Notes: generated from the sequence alone by a model not told the origin. 64,000 nucleotides of DNA from Arctopsyche grandis (GCF_051622035.1 NC_135359.1:32951501-33015500), one strand, 5' to 3'. Shown: positions 19,428 through 35,570, counted from the stretch's first letter. Translations and numbers: made by a program.

Positions 19428-20985
19428 CTTGTTTTTTCAGCAATTATTGCGTATGTGCGAGTGTTTTTCAATGCACACTGTTAGCCCTCATGGTTTTTAA
19501 TGTAAATTTATCAAAAATCTAAACAAATAAACATAAATTAAAACCAATTTTTACAAACAAATCTTTACAAAAAGCTTTTATAGTTTTATTATATCATTCA
19601 TGCGCGATAAAAAATGAGTAACGTTGAGTTCATTATCGTTGTGATGTCTGTTTGCTGTCAATTGACAGACTGCGCATGCGCATTGTCGGTGTAACGAACG
19701 AACAGTGTGACGAAATAAGTCTTATATAGTAAAATATATGTACATAGATGTTGCCGTTTAGAATTGGTTGCTTATCTTTAAAAAAAAAATTACCTCCCCA
19801 TGCTCTCACAATTTTTAAGATTCTATACATGAGTCTTAGTAAATTTCACTGAAAAATACTGAAAAAAATGACTAATAACTTACAGTGAATTTATATATAG
19901 ATTTATTTTTTGCACTGATAACCAAGCAAATATTTGAAAAAATCTTCAAATTCAAGTGCGAATATTTTTTAAAGCAAATAAAATCGGGAAAATCCAATTT
20001 TGAGTCGCACTCGAATGTATGTACGCCACTAATTTTAGAAGTGGTATCATGAAAATAAAATAAACAAAATGATACATAAATAAAATAAAATACATATTAT
20101 ATACATACATCAATTGTTAAGTACATATGTTTTCATACGAGTAAGCGATACAAAATTCCTCGACACGGAATTCCATTGAACACATATTAATATAACGACA
20201 GTTGAAAATCAACAACTGAGGCGAAAAAAAGTGAGGAAATGGCGGAAAATTCAAAAATCAGGATCAAAGTTCGCATCGTTTTAGTAATCACTGCCAATTT
20301 CAGTAATCATCAAAACATATATAATATGTATGTACTTACAGAAATGTGAATACGGCCACTTAAATATATAATACTGTAATACTTTTTTTTTTGTAAATGT
20401 AATCTTCTTTTCGAAAAATCGTTCTAGCGTGATTATTCGCTATTATGTTTTCATTGGGTAATACATATTGTGTTTTCGAATGTGACTATAATTTCTGGCC
20501 GTCGTTGACGACCAATTTCCTGTACTTTTGTATTTTTTTTTTTTTTTTTTGGTTTATTTTCAGTTTAATTTTTTTTTATGTGCAATAATCCTAAATGGAA
20601 CTGGCGTTTCGAAAGATTTGTCGATCGATGCATTACGAGGAAAATTTGTCGTGTTATTTTTTTCATCTCGTTTACTTTGTTTTATACATATTTGTGATGT
20701 CGATCATTCTTCAAATAAACGACAGTGGCTTTCCGCACTTGAGTTGATTTTACAAGTGTTTAACACTTTAATTGCAAGTACACCTCTTTGTGCGTGGCTT
20801 AAAGGTGACTACGTGCTTATGTACATGTTCAAACGCAATTAATAAATTATGTTAAATCTATTTGATTAGCCTGTCATTGCATATGTTCAAGCTTTTCATA
20901 TTTTTTGATAACATTGATTTTCATAACATTGATTCCTGCAAAATTTGCTTTCCCTCCCCATTCTTCTCGCGAAATCTTGAGATGT
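19428..20985. other. Upstream of NRF gene C; AT-rich
   Basis: No confident gene. A weak open frame at 20528-20842 follows a T-run and has no recognisable domain. The promoter of gene C should lie near 19430-19600, but no clear core element was seen. Confidence 0.45.
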
Positions 20986-21212
20986 TGTGTTATATCTCGG
21001 ATTTCGCCAGGTTTCTCTCCATCGATGTTTTTTTTATGACAACACATACCAGGAAGGCATTACAGGCAACCCATTGATGTATAATACACTAGATCCGCCC
21101 TCACGTGTTATAGCACTGGTCTCCCTTTTGCCGCATGCAAAATACATGGCGCATGCACAGTTTCTCTTAGTAGGTAGATAAGTACCGCTGCGTCGTAGGG
21201 AAAAAAACCCAA

Positions 21213-21256
21213 CTTCCCCGCTAGTTAAACCCCCCGCACCCCTCAGTTAGTGAAGA
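21213..21256. repeat. Short GC-rich dispersed repeat, copy 2
   Basis: Second copy of the block at 388-462 (CCCCGCTAGTTAAACCCCCC ... TCAGTTAGTGA). Confidence 0.7.
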
Positions 21257-21295
21257 CAAGATCTTCGACCAAAATCACACGTCAGGGCCCATCTA

Positions 21296-21712
21296 TGTGT
21301 ATTATACATCAATGAGGCAACCCCAATGCGCTTTCCTGGCCAATTACAAATATTGCAGGATTTTTCATTACGTAAGTAACTGAATTATGAGACACTGAAA
21401 AACTCGCAAATCAATGAGACATCTATCAAATCGTACACAAACTTATTTATTGCACATTAATCAAACATAAATTATTGGTGACATATTGTATATATATAGG
21501 AAGGATTTTGACCAATTGTTACCGGGAACCGTTTCAACAATGAAATCAGAGAAAATTGGCAAACTGATAGGAAACGATCAACCTGGAGTCACAAATCCAG
21601 GTCTAACAAGCAGCATACTCAAAAATTCACTCGAGGCCCGGCCCTGGCATCGAACCCGGCACCTCACGACGCTAAGCAGAAGCTTAACCGAGCTATGCTG
21701 CTGCCTTCGTAT
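21296..21712 (-). mobile_element. tRNA-derived SINE, diverged
   Basis: Minus-strand head with B-box-like GGTTCGATGCCAG near 21655 and paired AGCAGCA termini. The body carries GTTTGCCAATTTTCTCTGAT and the tail is the diverged hairpin (GGAAAGCGCATTGGGG). A further tail fragment (ACCAGGAAGGCATTACAGG) lies at about 21045-21075. Confidence 0.7.
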
Positions 21713-21849
21713 ATATGTAGATTCGTATTGTTACATGTATTGTATACGATGTTTATTGATCGTATTGTATACGATATTTGCAATGTCCGATCATAGATGT
21801 CATGTATAAGTTTCGATTTATGTATTTAATACATATATAATTTCTATTC

Positions 21850-22380
21850 GAGTCTTTGGTTTTATTCATTTAAGATCAGATTGTTAGGGTTGGTATTATT
21901 TAAGGGTTAGGATAGGTTAGGTTAAGTAAGTGTTAGCCCTATTCATTTAAGATTGGGTTGTTTGGCTTAAATTAATAGAGTTAAACGTTGTAAATTCATT
22001 GATTGATACATTATCACTGCTTGAATTGGTGATATATGTATATTTGGTTCGGTGATTACTAGTCAAATGTGAACCGGTCACAGGACAACCGGTCGCTCTA
22101 CATCGGTCACACATGATCACCCGTCACACTAAAACTGGTCACACCCTAAAATCGGACAACCAGTTTTCTCGTGACCGCTTTTAGGGTGTGACCAGTTTTC
22201 TCGTGACCAGTTTTAGGGTGTGACCAGTTTTCTCGTGACCAGTTTAAGTGTGACGGGTAATCACGTGTGACCGATCTAGAGCGACCGGTTGTCCTGTGAC
22301 TGGTTCACATATCACTAGTAGTCCGTTTACCATATATTTTCACTTGAAATATGCATTCACTGTAACATAAATACTACATA
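21850..22380. repeat. Dispersed repeat R4, copy 1, interrupted by a palindromic MITE
   Basis: Shares GATTGTTAGGGTTGGTATTA, GGTTAGGTTAAGTAAG and AGTTAAACGTTGTAAATT with 35330-35570. The insert at 22046-22331 is absent from the second copy, which is therefore an empty site. Confidence 0.8.
22046..22331. mobile_element. Palindromic MITE with reiterated GTGACCAGTTTT core
   Basis: Begins GGTTCGGTGATTACTAGTC and ends ACTAGTAGTCCGTTTACC. The halves are reverse complements (GAACCGGTCACAGGACAACC against its complement). The right half repeats a roughly 32-base unit with TTTTCTCGTGACCAG and TTTTAGGGTGTGACCAG about 2.5 times. Its ends match family F (22518-22721), which lacks this palindromic interior. 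Confidence 0.85.
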
Positions 22381-22517
22381 TGTATGTATATAGATTTAAA
22401 TTCGTAAAGGGTTGTAATGAGACTCGTTTAGCGCTTTAAACGAACTGTCGCGGTGTTACACAGCATACCAACGTAAACATACACTCGAACCAGGCATGCC
22501 AACTTAATCATTTATAC

Positions 22518-22721
22518 GGTAATTGGACTATTCGTCACATTGGGGTGGTCACAAAGACAATTTTTGCCATAAAAATCGCGAATACACAATATTTGGCACT
22601 CAAGTTCTCGTTACTATGATAGTTATCGTTAGTATGGTGGACTTTTCGGCTGCCAGATGTTCCGTTATATAGATTTTAGTGACTTTGTGACGAGTAATTT
22701 GTGACCAGTAATCACCGAACC
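22518..22721. mobile_element. Family-F MITE
   Basis: Begins GGTAATTGGACTATTCGTC and ends AGTAATCACCGAACC. Interior CAAGTTCTCGTTACTATGAT and GCCAGATGTTCCGTTATAT are shared with 36744-36971 and 51342-51545. Confidence 0.8.
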
Positions 22722-23700
22722 CATTTATACATGCACTCTTCTGGGTTTGAAAACTTAATCTTACGTGCATAGACATAAGTTTTGATGAAACCTTCTGTAT
22801 TCACATTTATACACTGTATATTAGAACTGCAAAAGTAAATATATGGCTTTTCATATCTGTCGTTTCATTTGTGTGACAAACGAACGAAGACACACAATTG
22901 GTTGTAAATAAATGCATTGAAAAAACCAGCAATTGATTAAATCGTTTCACTACCTTCGTCTGGCAAATGCATCGATTGAGAAATTATTGTTTATATTTAT
23001 TCATAAACACGCATATAATGGTCTCGGGTTTTACTATAGCCGCGCAGCGCAGTATGGCCAATAATTGCACTTTCGCAAGACAGTGGAGCAGGAGTCGTTG
23101 GGTTTCTTCAAAACTGCATTCTTCGAACCGCTAATGCTTCTAGATATATATATGTATATATGTATAAATATATAATCTCGTTTAGAAGTGAACAAAATCC
23201 ATGTCAGCCGTTCGCATTTTGCAACGCGTCACATCGATTTAGCAAACTCGGTTGCGCACACCCATAAATGAAAGGTTGCCTTCCCCTGCTCGATTACACT
23301 TACTCTCTGTGTGTACTGTAATCACTTCCGATTAAACCAGATTTGATTTCATTGACATTGAAATCAACAAAGGTACTCTGTCGTCCAAATTTCCTATTTC
23401 GGTCAATCCACATTATACATACATATGTATATGTATATGTACATACAATACTTTTGAAACATAAATGTCTTATAATAAAATATATGTATGTACTTAAAAG
23501 ATTCGAATAAGTTTCGATTTTGATTTTATCTAAAATCGTTCAATAGAAATCTTAAATCTAATTATTGAACTACTTCTCCGGTTTACAATGAAAATCTATT
23601 TACTGACACAAGTAGCTGTGTAGTTATCTCATAAGTATTTGTATAATATATTATATATTGTATATATGTATGTATGTAAGTGAGTATATAAAAAAGCGGT
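22722..23700. other. AT-rich gap
   Basis: No gene or clear element recognised. Short ATGTATATGTA-type simple repeats occur near 23150 and 23650. Confidence 0.45.
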
Positions 23701-23703
23701 CTC

Positions 23704-24042
23704 CGTGACGAGCCAGAATGTTAAATTACAGAAAACACAAATATCGGAAGGCAAAGATCGAAAATCGAAAGATCTTAAGGCGAAAGATCAAAAAAAGGGT
23801 GCATGGTAAACGGTACATACTCACGTACATACTCATTTAATTTGCGCGAGCAGGGTACAACAGGAACAAGAGGAACAGGCTTTTCCTCCCGTATTCTGCG
23901 CGCGCACATTAATACGGGAGGAAAAGCCTGTTCCTCTTGTTTCTGTTGTATCCTGATCGCGCAAATTAAGTGAGTATGTACCGTTCGATCTTTTCCTTCC
24001 GATATTTGTGTTTTCTGTAATTTAACATTCTGGCTCGTCACG
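23704..24042. mobile_element. 340-bp fold-back element with nested hairpin
   Basis: Outer arms CGTGACGAGCCAGAATGTTA ... and the complement ending at 24042 extend about 55 bases each. Inside, a second pair of arms (about 23838-23900 and 23912-23975; AGGAACAAGAGGAACAGGCT and complement) flanks a short loop CTGCGCGCGCACATT. The right inner arm resumes the outer palindrome less a stretch present only on the left (23760-23815). The inner arms resemble the hairpin at 1810-1876. Confidence 0.85.
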
Positions 24043-28100
<4,058 letters not shown>

Positions 28101-28105
28101 ACACC

Positions 28106-28255
28106 GGACCCACAGCGTGCCGTCTATTATTCAATTGTTGTAAATGCTTTGTTAAAGGTTCGCCGAACCTTTTTTTTTGCACTCCAGCTTTGTAAATATA
28201 GCCAAACCGCCCTGATTCCTGGAAAAAGCACGGTCTGTATCCGTAGTCTAGTGAT
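28106..28255. mobile_element. Palindromic hAT-type MITE (family P)
   Basis: CACCGGACCCACAGCGTGCC, ATTCAATTGTTGTAAATGC, then AAAGGTTCGCCGAACCTTT and the distal block CTGATTCCTGGAAAAAGCAC; reverse complement of the start of the window. Confidence 0.7.
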
Positions 28256-28977
28256 TACAAAATTTTCAAAAAAACATGTAGGCTACATATAAAAGTTGAA
28301 AGTTTATTTATTTAATTGAAAAAAAAAACAGTGGGGCCCTTAGATTACTTTTGCATGCGCGCCAAATTTTTCTAGGTACGCCACTGATTGTGTTATGAAA
28401 ACAAAATAATGTTTTTTTTTTTTGATATTCGTATAGTAGCAGTTTACAAGTAAATGTCATTTTAAATATTACAGATGTCTATCTAGTAATAAGTGAAAGT
28501 AAGAAAAGGTTAGCAAAAATGAAAAACAAGAATATTCAAAAATATCCTTGAACTCTCTGATAATAAAGTGTGTCAATACATGGATATATCATATATTATT
28601 ATAATATATAGTTTGGGCAACGGATATATGTACATTTGTATGTAAAAGGCCGCGTCCACCATGTGTACAAATGTGTGCAACGCCCACAGGCGGCTGAAAG
28701 AAATGAGAGTCGAAAAAGCTATATTCCTTAAAAAATACGAAACAAGACATCGTTTTCTTGTTGTATTGTAGATTGCTGTTGCAAGTTACAACTTGTAACA
28801 CACCCGAACTATAATTCGGGGAAATAACGCGATAGCAGGTATAGCTTCGGTCCACATAGAGCTAAGTCTTTTATGTTCTATTATCTTTGCGACTGCCAGA
28901 TGTATTTCTTCAAGGATATTAAGTATTTCTTTATTTATTTTACATACATATTTTTACATACATATGTATATACAAAT

Positions 28978-29933
28978 ATACCAGGAAGGCTTAACAGGTA
29001 AACCCTAAATGCGCCTTCCTGGTCCACATAATTATTACATAGATACATGTAAATCTAAACAATATCTGACATCTATTGTCAGATATTACAAATATTGTAT
29101 TAAGAGGGCTGTACACCCGAAACCTTAATTTTGTTACCGTTCCTTTCTTCGATATATATATTGAGTGTATGTATATATTGAGTGAATGCGACAATATATA
29201 TCAATATATATATTGCGTGAATGCGACAGTTGCGCTTCGACCAGATAAAACGTGTTTTAAATTGACAAAATCGAGGTTTCGTATTCTACTATTTTCTCCT
29301 CCAAAACTGGACCAATTTTTAAAAAAATTTCATCATCGGTATGAGAAAGATATTTTCTGTGCATCTATCGGCGTATTTTTTTTAAAATCGACCGTTAAAT
29401 AACCACGCTAGACTCTTTTCGTGGGTGTAAAAAAGAGGCGATTTTATAGATGTTTTGCGGCTCCTAGCTCCTATAAAAAATAATTAATCAAAAAAATAAA
29501 ACGATAGATGCACCCCAATGGTGGATATCCATAGCATATTAAAAAATAATTTCTCTAGTGCCATAATTGAGGTAGGGAGAAGTATAGTACGTTTGTATGG
29601 ACAAGGCGCTGCTGTCCAGCCCTCTTAATACGATAAATAACGATGTTTAAATTTCATGTAACAATACGAATTTTATATTTTCGATAAACAACCACAGAGA
29701 TATCTATGGTGAGCAATATGGCGAAACCTAAGATATAACAATTACTAAAGGTTCGCAACAGAAAATTGGGAAGGAAACGTTTCAATGAAAATCAGAAAAA
29801 TTGGCAAATTCTGATAAGAAACGATCGACCTTGACAAATCAAGGTCTGGCCAATAGCGAGACTTAGCGGGAATCGAACTCGAACATCAAGTACGAGATAA
29901 TTCAACATTCACCACTAGACCACGCTACTGGTT
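28978..29933 (-). mobile_element. tRNA-derived SINE interrupted by a TTAA element
   Basis: Head near 29933-29865 with A-box TGGTCTAGTGGTG and B-box-like GTTCGATTCCCGC. The body (TTTGCCAATTTTTCTGATTT) is interrupted at 29100-29628 and resumes to the hairpin tail (CCAGGAAGGCGCATTTAGGG) at 28978. Its uninterrupted relative is 36270-36721. Confidence 0.85.
29100..29628 (-). mobile_element. TTAA-flanked 520-bp element, copy 2
   Basis: TTAA at 29100-29103 and 29625-29628. Ends GAGGGCTGTACACCCGAAAC and GCTGTCCAGCCCTC; highly similar to 16710-17228 and 32915-33444. It is inserted in the SINE described above. Confidence 0.9.
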
Positions 29934-29939
29934 ATCGAA

Positions 29940-30680
29940 AGAACAATGTCCTAGATGTGGAAATTGGGGGTAAAAATACTATATTTTCATGAATGAACTT
30001 GAAAACGTTCAGTCTCTCTTGTCGTCTGGTCCTGTTCAGAACTAAGCGTTTTGGTTTTCTGATTAATTTTATTGTGATTAAAATTTTCAACACTATATTT
30101 CTCATACAATAATTATCACAAGGTACGATTTAACTAAATAACTCCTAGGCGCGGCCCTGTATATACATATAAATATGTATGTATTTACAATCACTGGATT
30201 TTTTAGAGCGGTCCAGCTGAGATGAAGCATCGCGTGGATGCTTTTTGTTTCAAAGGCAAAGGTCTCTCTCCCCCCTCTTGACTTTTGACCAATAACGAAT
30301 TAATATAATTTTTATTAGCATTTTTATTACCATCGAAATATGTTAGAAATTACCATGTAAGAAAATCATTATCAATCAAAAAATAAATAAATAAATAGAC
30401 CTCATTTGTTACAGAAAAACAAATACATAAAAATGTATGAAAGAAATTTAGTTTAATATTAACTATTTTTTCAAACCTTAAGTTTTGACAAAACGAGCTA
30501 AAAATGTATGGCGAAAAATGCGACTCAAATATTATTCTTTTAAATAAATATTAACAATAACAGTTCATACAAATATAGTTTTATTTTTCTTTTTAAACTT
30601 TTTCGTTAACGTATACAGCGCTATCTATTTACTCATCATACATACATATATAAATTTTCCTCGTTCCTCTAAATACATAC
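29940..30680. other. AT-rich gap
   Basis: No gene or classified repeat recognised. Confidence 0.45.
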
Positions 30681-30681
30681 A

Positions 30682-32194
30682 CAGTACACTCTCGATTATC
30701 CGGGCTAATGTTGGCGAGGAATATCACGGATAATTGAAAAACACGGATAATACGAATTATCAAATTTTGACTTGGTTTCGAATATGATTTCATATTTACA
30801 ACACAAATTTTTGTTTCATAATTTTAATACTCATTTTTTATTAACCTTCCAGCGGGCGCGCGGAGTTATTTCCTTTGAGCGAGCGCTTGTCGTAAATTTT
30901 ACGTCATCAAGTTTTCTCCATGTAAATGGTGTTTTATTTATGTAAATGGTGATTTATTTATGTAAATATTAAGGAAATGTTGTAAGGTTATGAAAAATGA
31001 TAAACGACAATACTTTAAAATATATATATTTTACTAACATTTCAAAACAAAATATTATATCGACCTATTCGATCATTAGTCAGAATTATTAATCAGAATC
31101 AATTGTCAGAATTAATATTTTCATCCTTATAATTATTACAAACCACCTCAACTGCAGAATGCTTTTGCATGTATAGGACTCAACGGAACGCTCAACGGAA
31201 ATTCCCAAATATCGATGACTCACAAAAACTTCTAAGCACAACCGATTATACTGCAGTTTCGCGAAACACTGACCTTCGAATAGCTCGAAGTTCGATGCTT
31301 ATCACTAAGTGGTAAAAGTAGGAGATGCGATAAAGCGCATTTGTCGTAAATTTTACGACAGCGCGCCCGGTGGAAGGTTAAGAAAAACGTTCATACTTAC
31401 ATAAGCAGATAAGTGGTCGTTAGTAGTACTAGTGTTATACCGTAAATTTTGTAACCCTAAGTCCATCGTTTATTTTCAATATGCTTTCATCCAGATTAGA
31501 AGGAGCATTATCTAATAACAATACTGCTTTATATGGCAATCCCTTATTTTTTTTTAAATCTTGCACCTCTGGAACCCAGTTTTTAACCGATCTTTAAAAA
31601 TCTTCCTGTCCATCCATGCCCTTTTCTGACTTTAATAATCAACGGGAGGAATTTTCATTTGAGTTCCATTAAAAGATCGAGATTTCTTTGTTTTCTCAAT
31701 CATCAAAAGTTTCATTTCATGAGTTTTTAATGGTTTTCCGCAACACATGACAGTTTTCTTTGGACGATTTATGTAGAGGAGTGGACTTTTCTCTCATTGA
31801 AGCCATCTTTTTTGTCGGCAAGCACTTCCAGTACGGACCTGTTTTATCTGCATTATAGATTTGAAATTTTCCCTTTGCAAATATTCTCGAAATTCGATGC
31901 AGAATTCATCAGCAATTGAAAATAATTAAACATACGTATGTTACGAAAAAATCTGCTCTGAATACACGCACTTGTTACTTCTTCGTTGATCAAAAACCAA
32001 GCGACTGAAAGAATTAACGCAAAAGTAAAAGACATTTAAAAAGGGAACGAAAAACATTTCTGTGTGATTGTTTCATTGTTTCAAATAACACGCGTGTTAA
32101 ATATTAATTAATTTAAAAAAAATAATTAATATTTTTCAAGCACAGATAATCCGCAAACCGGAAAATCCGCGCCCGGATAATCGAGAGTATACTG
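30682..32194 (-). mobile_element. Tigger/pogo-type DNA transposon, broken
   Basis: Termini CAGTACACTCTCGATTATCC and GGATAATCGAGAGTATACTG are the inverted repeats typical of Tigger/pogo elements. The minus strand at about 31450-31860 encodes broken DDE-superfamily transposase: NADKTGPYWKCLPTKKMAS, REKSPLL, VMCCGKPLKTHEMKLLMI and QKRAWMDRKIFKDRLK, with stops and frame changes. Another element is nested at 30841-31381. Confidence 0.85.
30841..31381. mobile_element. piggyBac-type element nested in Tigger
   Basis: Flanked by TTAA (30841-30844, 31378-31381). Inverted ends CCTTCCAGCGGGCGCGC and GCGCGCCCGGTGGAAGG, and an inner repeated motif TTGTCGTAAATTTTACG near both ends (about 30888 and 31340). 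No coding capacity. Confidence 0.85.
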
Positions 32195-32914
32195 TATATG
32201 TATATGCATGTATACGTATTTCATAATACTTATTATATATATTATACTTATTTACCCATCCGCATTATAAAATTAGCTTTTTTATAATCAATCCTACGTA
32301 TGTATGTTTGACAAAAAAAAACCGTCATAATTAGACAATCGTGATATAATAATTACGATAAAACATATGAGAAAACACTATATAATTCATATATGCATGT
32401 GACAAAAATGTCGCGTGTACACAATGTAGATTTAAAATGAAACTTAATTTTAAAAAATTGCGACACTATGTTTATGCAAATAAATACGTCACAAACTTAT
32501 AATGGATGTTGCTCAAAGACCCTCTCCTCTCATAGATTTGTTTGAATAAGCTTTTTCAAGGTGATTCGTGGTAAATACTTGTACATACATTAGAATAAGA
32601 GGGACTTTTTCCATTTATTTCTGAATAAGTCGTTGTGTAAGTTACAACAACAAAAAACCCAACACCCTTTGTTTAGCGGAGATATGCATTTTAGCGATAA
32701 AATATGTTTAATGTAAGACAAACAGTAGTAAAATATGTATGTATATTATGCTGTATGGTTTCAATTTTTTATTTTTATTTAACCCTGAATTGTTAATCCG
32801 AACACCGCTTTATTGCTTTTATAAATAGATAAACTCACTTTTAGAGTTGTGATTTTAAAACGTTTATGAAAAAGCAGTTTTAGAATATAAATACATATAC
32901 AATGTTTGTAGTTC
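32195..32914. other. AT-rich gap
   Basis: Nothing recognised apart from simple TATGTATGTA sequence. Confidence 0.45.
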
Positions 32915-33444
32915 TTAAGAGGGCTGGACAGCAGCGCCTTGTCCATACAAACGTACTATACTTCTCCCTACCTCAATTATGGCACTAGAGAAATTATTTT
33001 TTATTATGCTATGGATATCCACCATTGGGGTGCATCTATCGTTTTATTTTTTTGATTAATTATTTTTTATAGGAGCTAGGAGCCACCAAACATCTATAAA
33101 TCACCTCTTTTTTACACCCACGAAACGAGTCCAGCGTGCTTATTTAACGGTCGATTTAAAAAAAAAATACGCCGATAGATGCACAGAAAGTATCTTTCTC
33201 ATACCGATGATGAAATTTTTTTTGAAAATTGGTCCAGTTTTGGAGGAGAAAATAGTAAAATACGAAACCTCGATTTTGTCAATTTAAAATACGTTTTATC
33301 TGGTCGATTCGCAACTGTCGCATTCTCTCAATATATATATTGATATATATTGTCGCATTCACTCAATATATACGTACACTCAATATATATATCGAAGAAA
33401 GGAACGGTGACAAAATTAAGGTTTCAGGTGTACAGCCCTCTTAA
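32915..33444 (+). mobile_element. TTAA-flanked 520-bp element, copy 3
   Basis: TTAA at 32915-32918 and 33441-33444; ends GAGGGCTGGACAGCAGCGCC and TCAGGTGTACAGCCCTC. High similarity to copies 1 and 2 suggests recent activity. Confidence 0.9.
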
Positions 33445-33854
33445 ATATTAAATAAATTATTCTTTCTGGCTAAAGTGGATTTACAATGTAAATAAATATG
33501 TAACTGTTAAAGGCAAATGATCTATTTTAAAATTGAAAATTAAACTTTGTATCACCGTTGCTTGGCAAATAAATTGATTAATCTGGTCTTACTTTTACCT
33601 TTTTAATCACATCATATCTGAAAAAAAAAAGTTTATATTCGTAAACAAATAATCATCGACACTTGTATGCTACATATACAGGGCCGCCGAGAGGAATCCT
33701 GGAAAAATAATTACGGCCTCTATGATAAATAAGATATTATAGATATATTTTTAACATGCAAAAAATCTATCAGAACTACTAGAAAAATGCCTATATGTTG
33801 GTTGTAATTTTTTTAAATAATTGGATAAGAAAGTATGATATAACAGGTAGGATT

Positions 33855-33975
33855 TCACATGGACACAAATAATGCGCGGATCGAAAAATAATAAAAATTT
33901 TGTATTAATTAAATATACATATGTATCTTTTATTTAGAATAATATAAAATATCAATATCGGTCAGTTGAACGTCC
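33855..33975. repeat. Dispersed repeat R5, copy 2
   Basis: CACAAATAATGCGCGGATCG and AGAATAATATAAAATATCAA match 11280-11420. Confidence 0.6.
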
Positions 33976-34052
33976 TGATGCGGGGCTCCTCGAGTAGTCT
34001 GGGTGCTGGAACTTTACCCCATCTTCCCCCCTCCCCCTCTCGTCGTCCCTGT

Positions 34053-35219
34053 ACATATCATCATCATCATCATTTACAGCCATTCGCCATCCACTGCTGG
34101 ATGAAGGCCTCTCCAACACGCTTCCACTCGTCTCTGTTTTGCGCAACACTCATCCATCTCATTCCGCACATTTTCCTAATTTCGTTCACCCATCTTCCTT
34201 ACGGTCTTCCTTTTACTCTTTTGCCTTCCTTTTACTCTTCTGGTACCATTCAAGCACTTCATTTGTCCACCTTTCGTCCATCCTCCTAGCTACGTGACCC
34301 GCCCATTGCCATTTCAATCTCTTCACTCTATCCACTATGTCATACTTCTCACCCACGTGTTCCGCTTTCTGTCTTTCCTCGTTATGCCAAGCATACAGCG
34401 TTGCATACTTTTTTGAGTGCATTGGATTTTATTTAGCATCTTGGCGTTCAGTGTCCAAGTTTCACATCCATACGTCATCACTGGCAAAACGCATTGATCA
34501 AAGATCCTTTTCTTCAGGCAGAGTGGCATTTTTGATTTAAAAACAGCATTCACCGTCCAAATGCACTCCATCCTAATTTCATACATCTCTTTATCTCTTC
34601 ATCTTTACTACCAGACATGTCAATTATTTGACCTAAATATAAATAATTATTTACTACTTCTACTGGTTTATCATATAAGGGGATGCTATCAGGCATGCAA
34701 TAACTATTGAACATTAGTTTAGTCTTATCTACGTTAATTTTTAAATCCTACTTTTCTACTTTCCCTGTCCAGCTGTGTTAGTCTGATAAGTAGGTCAGCT
34801 GAATCACGAGCTACTTAAACTATATCGTCTGCGAACCGAAGGTGACTCAAGAAGCGACCATTGATGCTTACTTCGGCTGTATCCCAATCCAAGTTCCTGA
34901 AAACTCCCTGTGTTTTCTCCCAAAGCACCGCATTGAATAACTTGGGCGAGATTGTATCTCCTTGTCTTACTCCTTTTCCTATGCTAAATCTATCTGTACC
35001 TGAAAAAATTTTAACCGAAGCTGTGGCATTCTTATATATTGCAGCTAACAGTCCCACATAGGGTTCCGGCACTCCCTGTGTTTGTAGAGCGTTAAGTACT
35101 ACATTATGACTAACTGTATCGAAGGCTTTCTCATAATCGACGAAACCTAGGCACAATGGCCGTTGATATTCGTTGGCGCGCTCGATTAGTTCGCCAACTA
35201 CTTGGAGGTGGTCCATTGT
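34053..35219 (-). pseudogene. RTE-type LINE fragment (reverse transcriptase and C-terminus)
   Basis: Minus strand, 5'-truncated. From 35216: MDHLQVVGELIERA, FVDYEKAFDTVSHNVV, GVRQGDTISPKLFNAVLW and LRFADDIV, i.e. reverse transcriptase fingers and palm with the catalytic ADD. After a frame break: KKRIFDQCVLPVMTYGCETW, then DRVKRLKWQWAGHVARRMDE and RWTNEVLEW, and in another frame the final RKMCGMRWM.. segment. The 3' end is an ATGATGATGATG run at about 34053. These are hallmarks of RTE-clade elements. Frameshifts show it is inactive. Confidence 0.9.
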
Positions 35220-35329
35220 GCCCTGTGCATATATATAGGTATATATGTAGGTGCTTTATTTGTCGATGTCAGTGTATTTATATTTCAAGTGAAAATATAT
35301 GTTCACTGACGTTTCAGTGAAATCATAAC

Positions 35330-35570
35330 CAGTTACATTTTCAGGGTTAGTTTTATTCATTTAAGATTAGATTGTTAGGGTTGGTATTATTTAAGGGTTA
35401 GGATAAGTTAGGTTAAGTAAGGGTTGGCCCTCTTCATTTAAGATTGGGTTATTACGGTTAAATTTATCGAGTTAAACGTTGTAAATTGAGTTGTATGATA
35501 CATTTTCACTGCTTGAATTGGTGAAAATATATTTTCACTTGAAATATACTTTCACTGCAACATCGATACA
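35330..35570. repeat. Dispersed repeat R4, copy 2 (empty site)
   Basis: Uninterrupted version of 21850-22380: GGTGAAAATATATTTTCACT occupies the place where the palindromic MITE sits at 22046-22331. Confidence 0.8.

Noticed and set aside
20528-20842. 104-codon open frame upstream of NRF gene C
   Set aside because: Begins in a T-run, has no recognisable domain and no supporting neighbouring exon.
21890-21935. GGTTAGG-like sequence resembling the insect telomere repeat TTAGG
   Set aside because: Only two or three irregular units occur, and the same sequence recurs as part of dispersed repeat R4 at 35385-35425, so it is not an interstitial telomere array.
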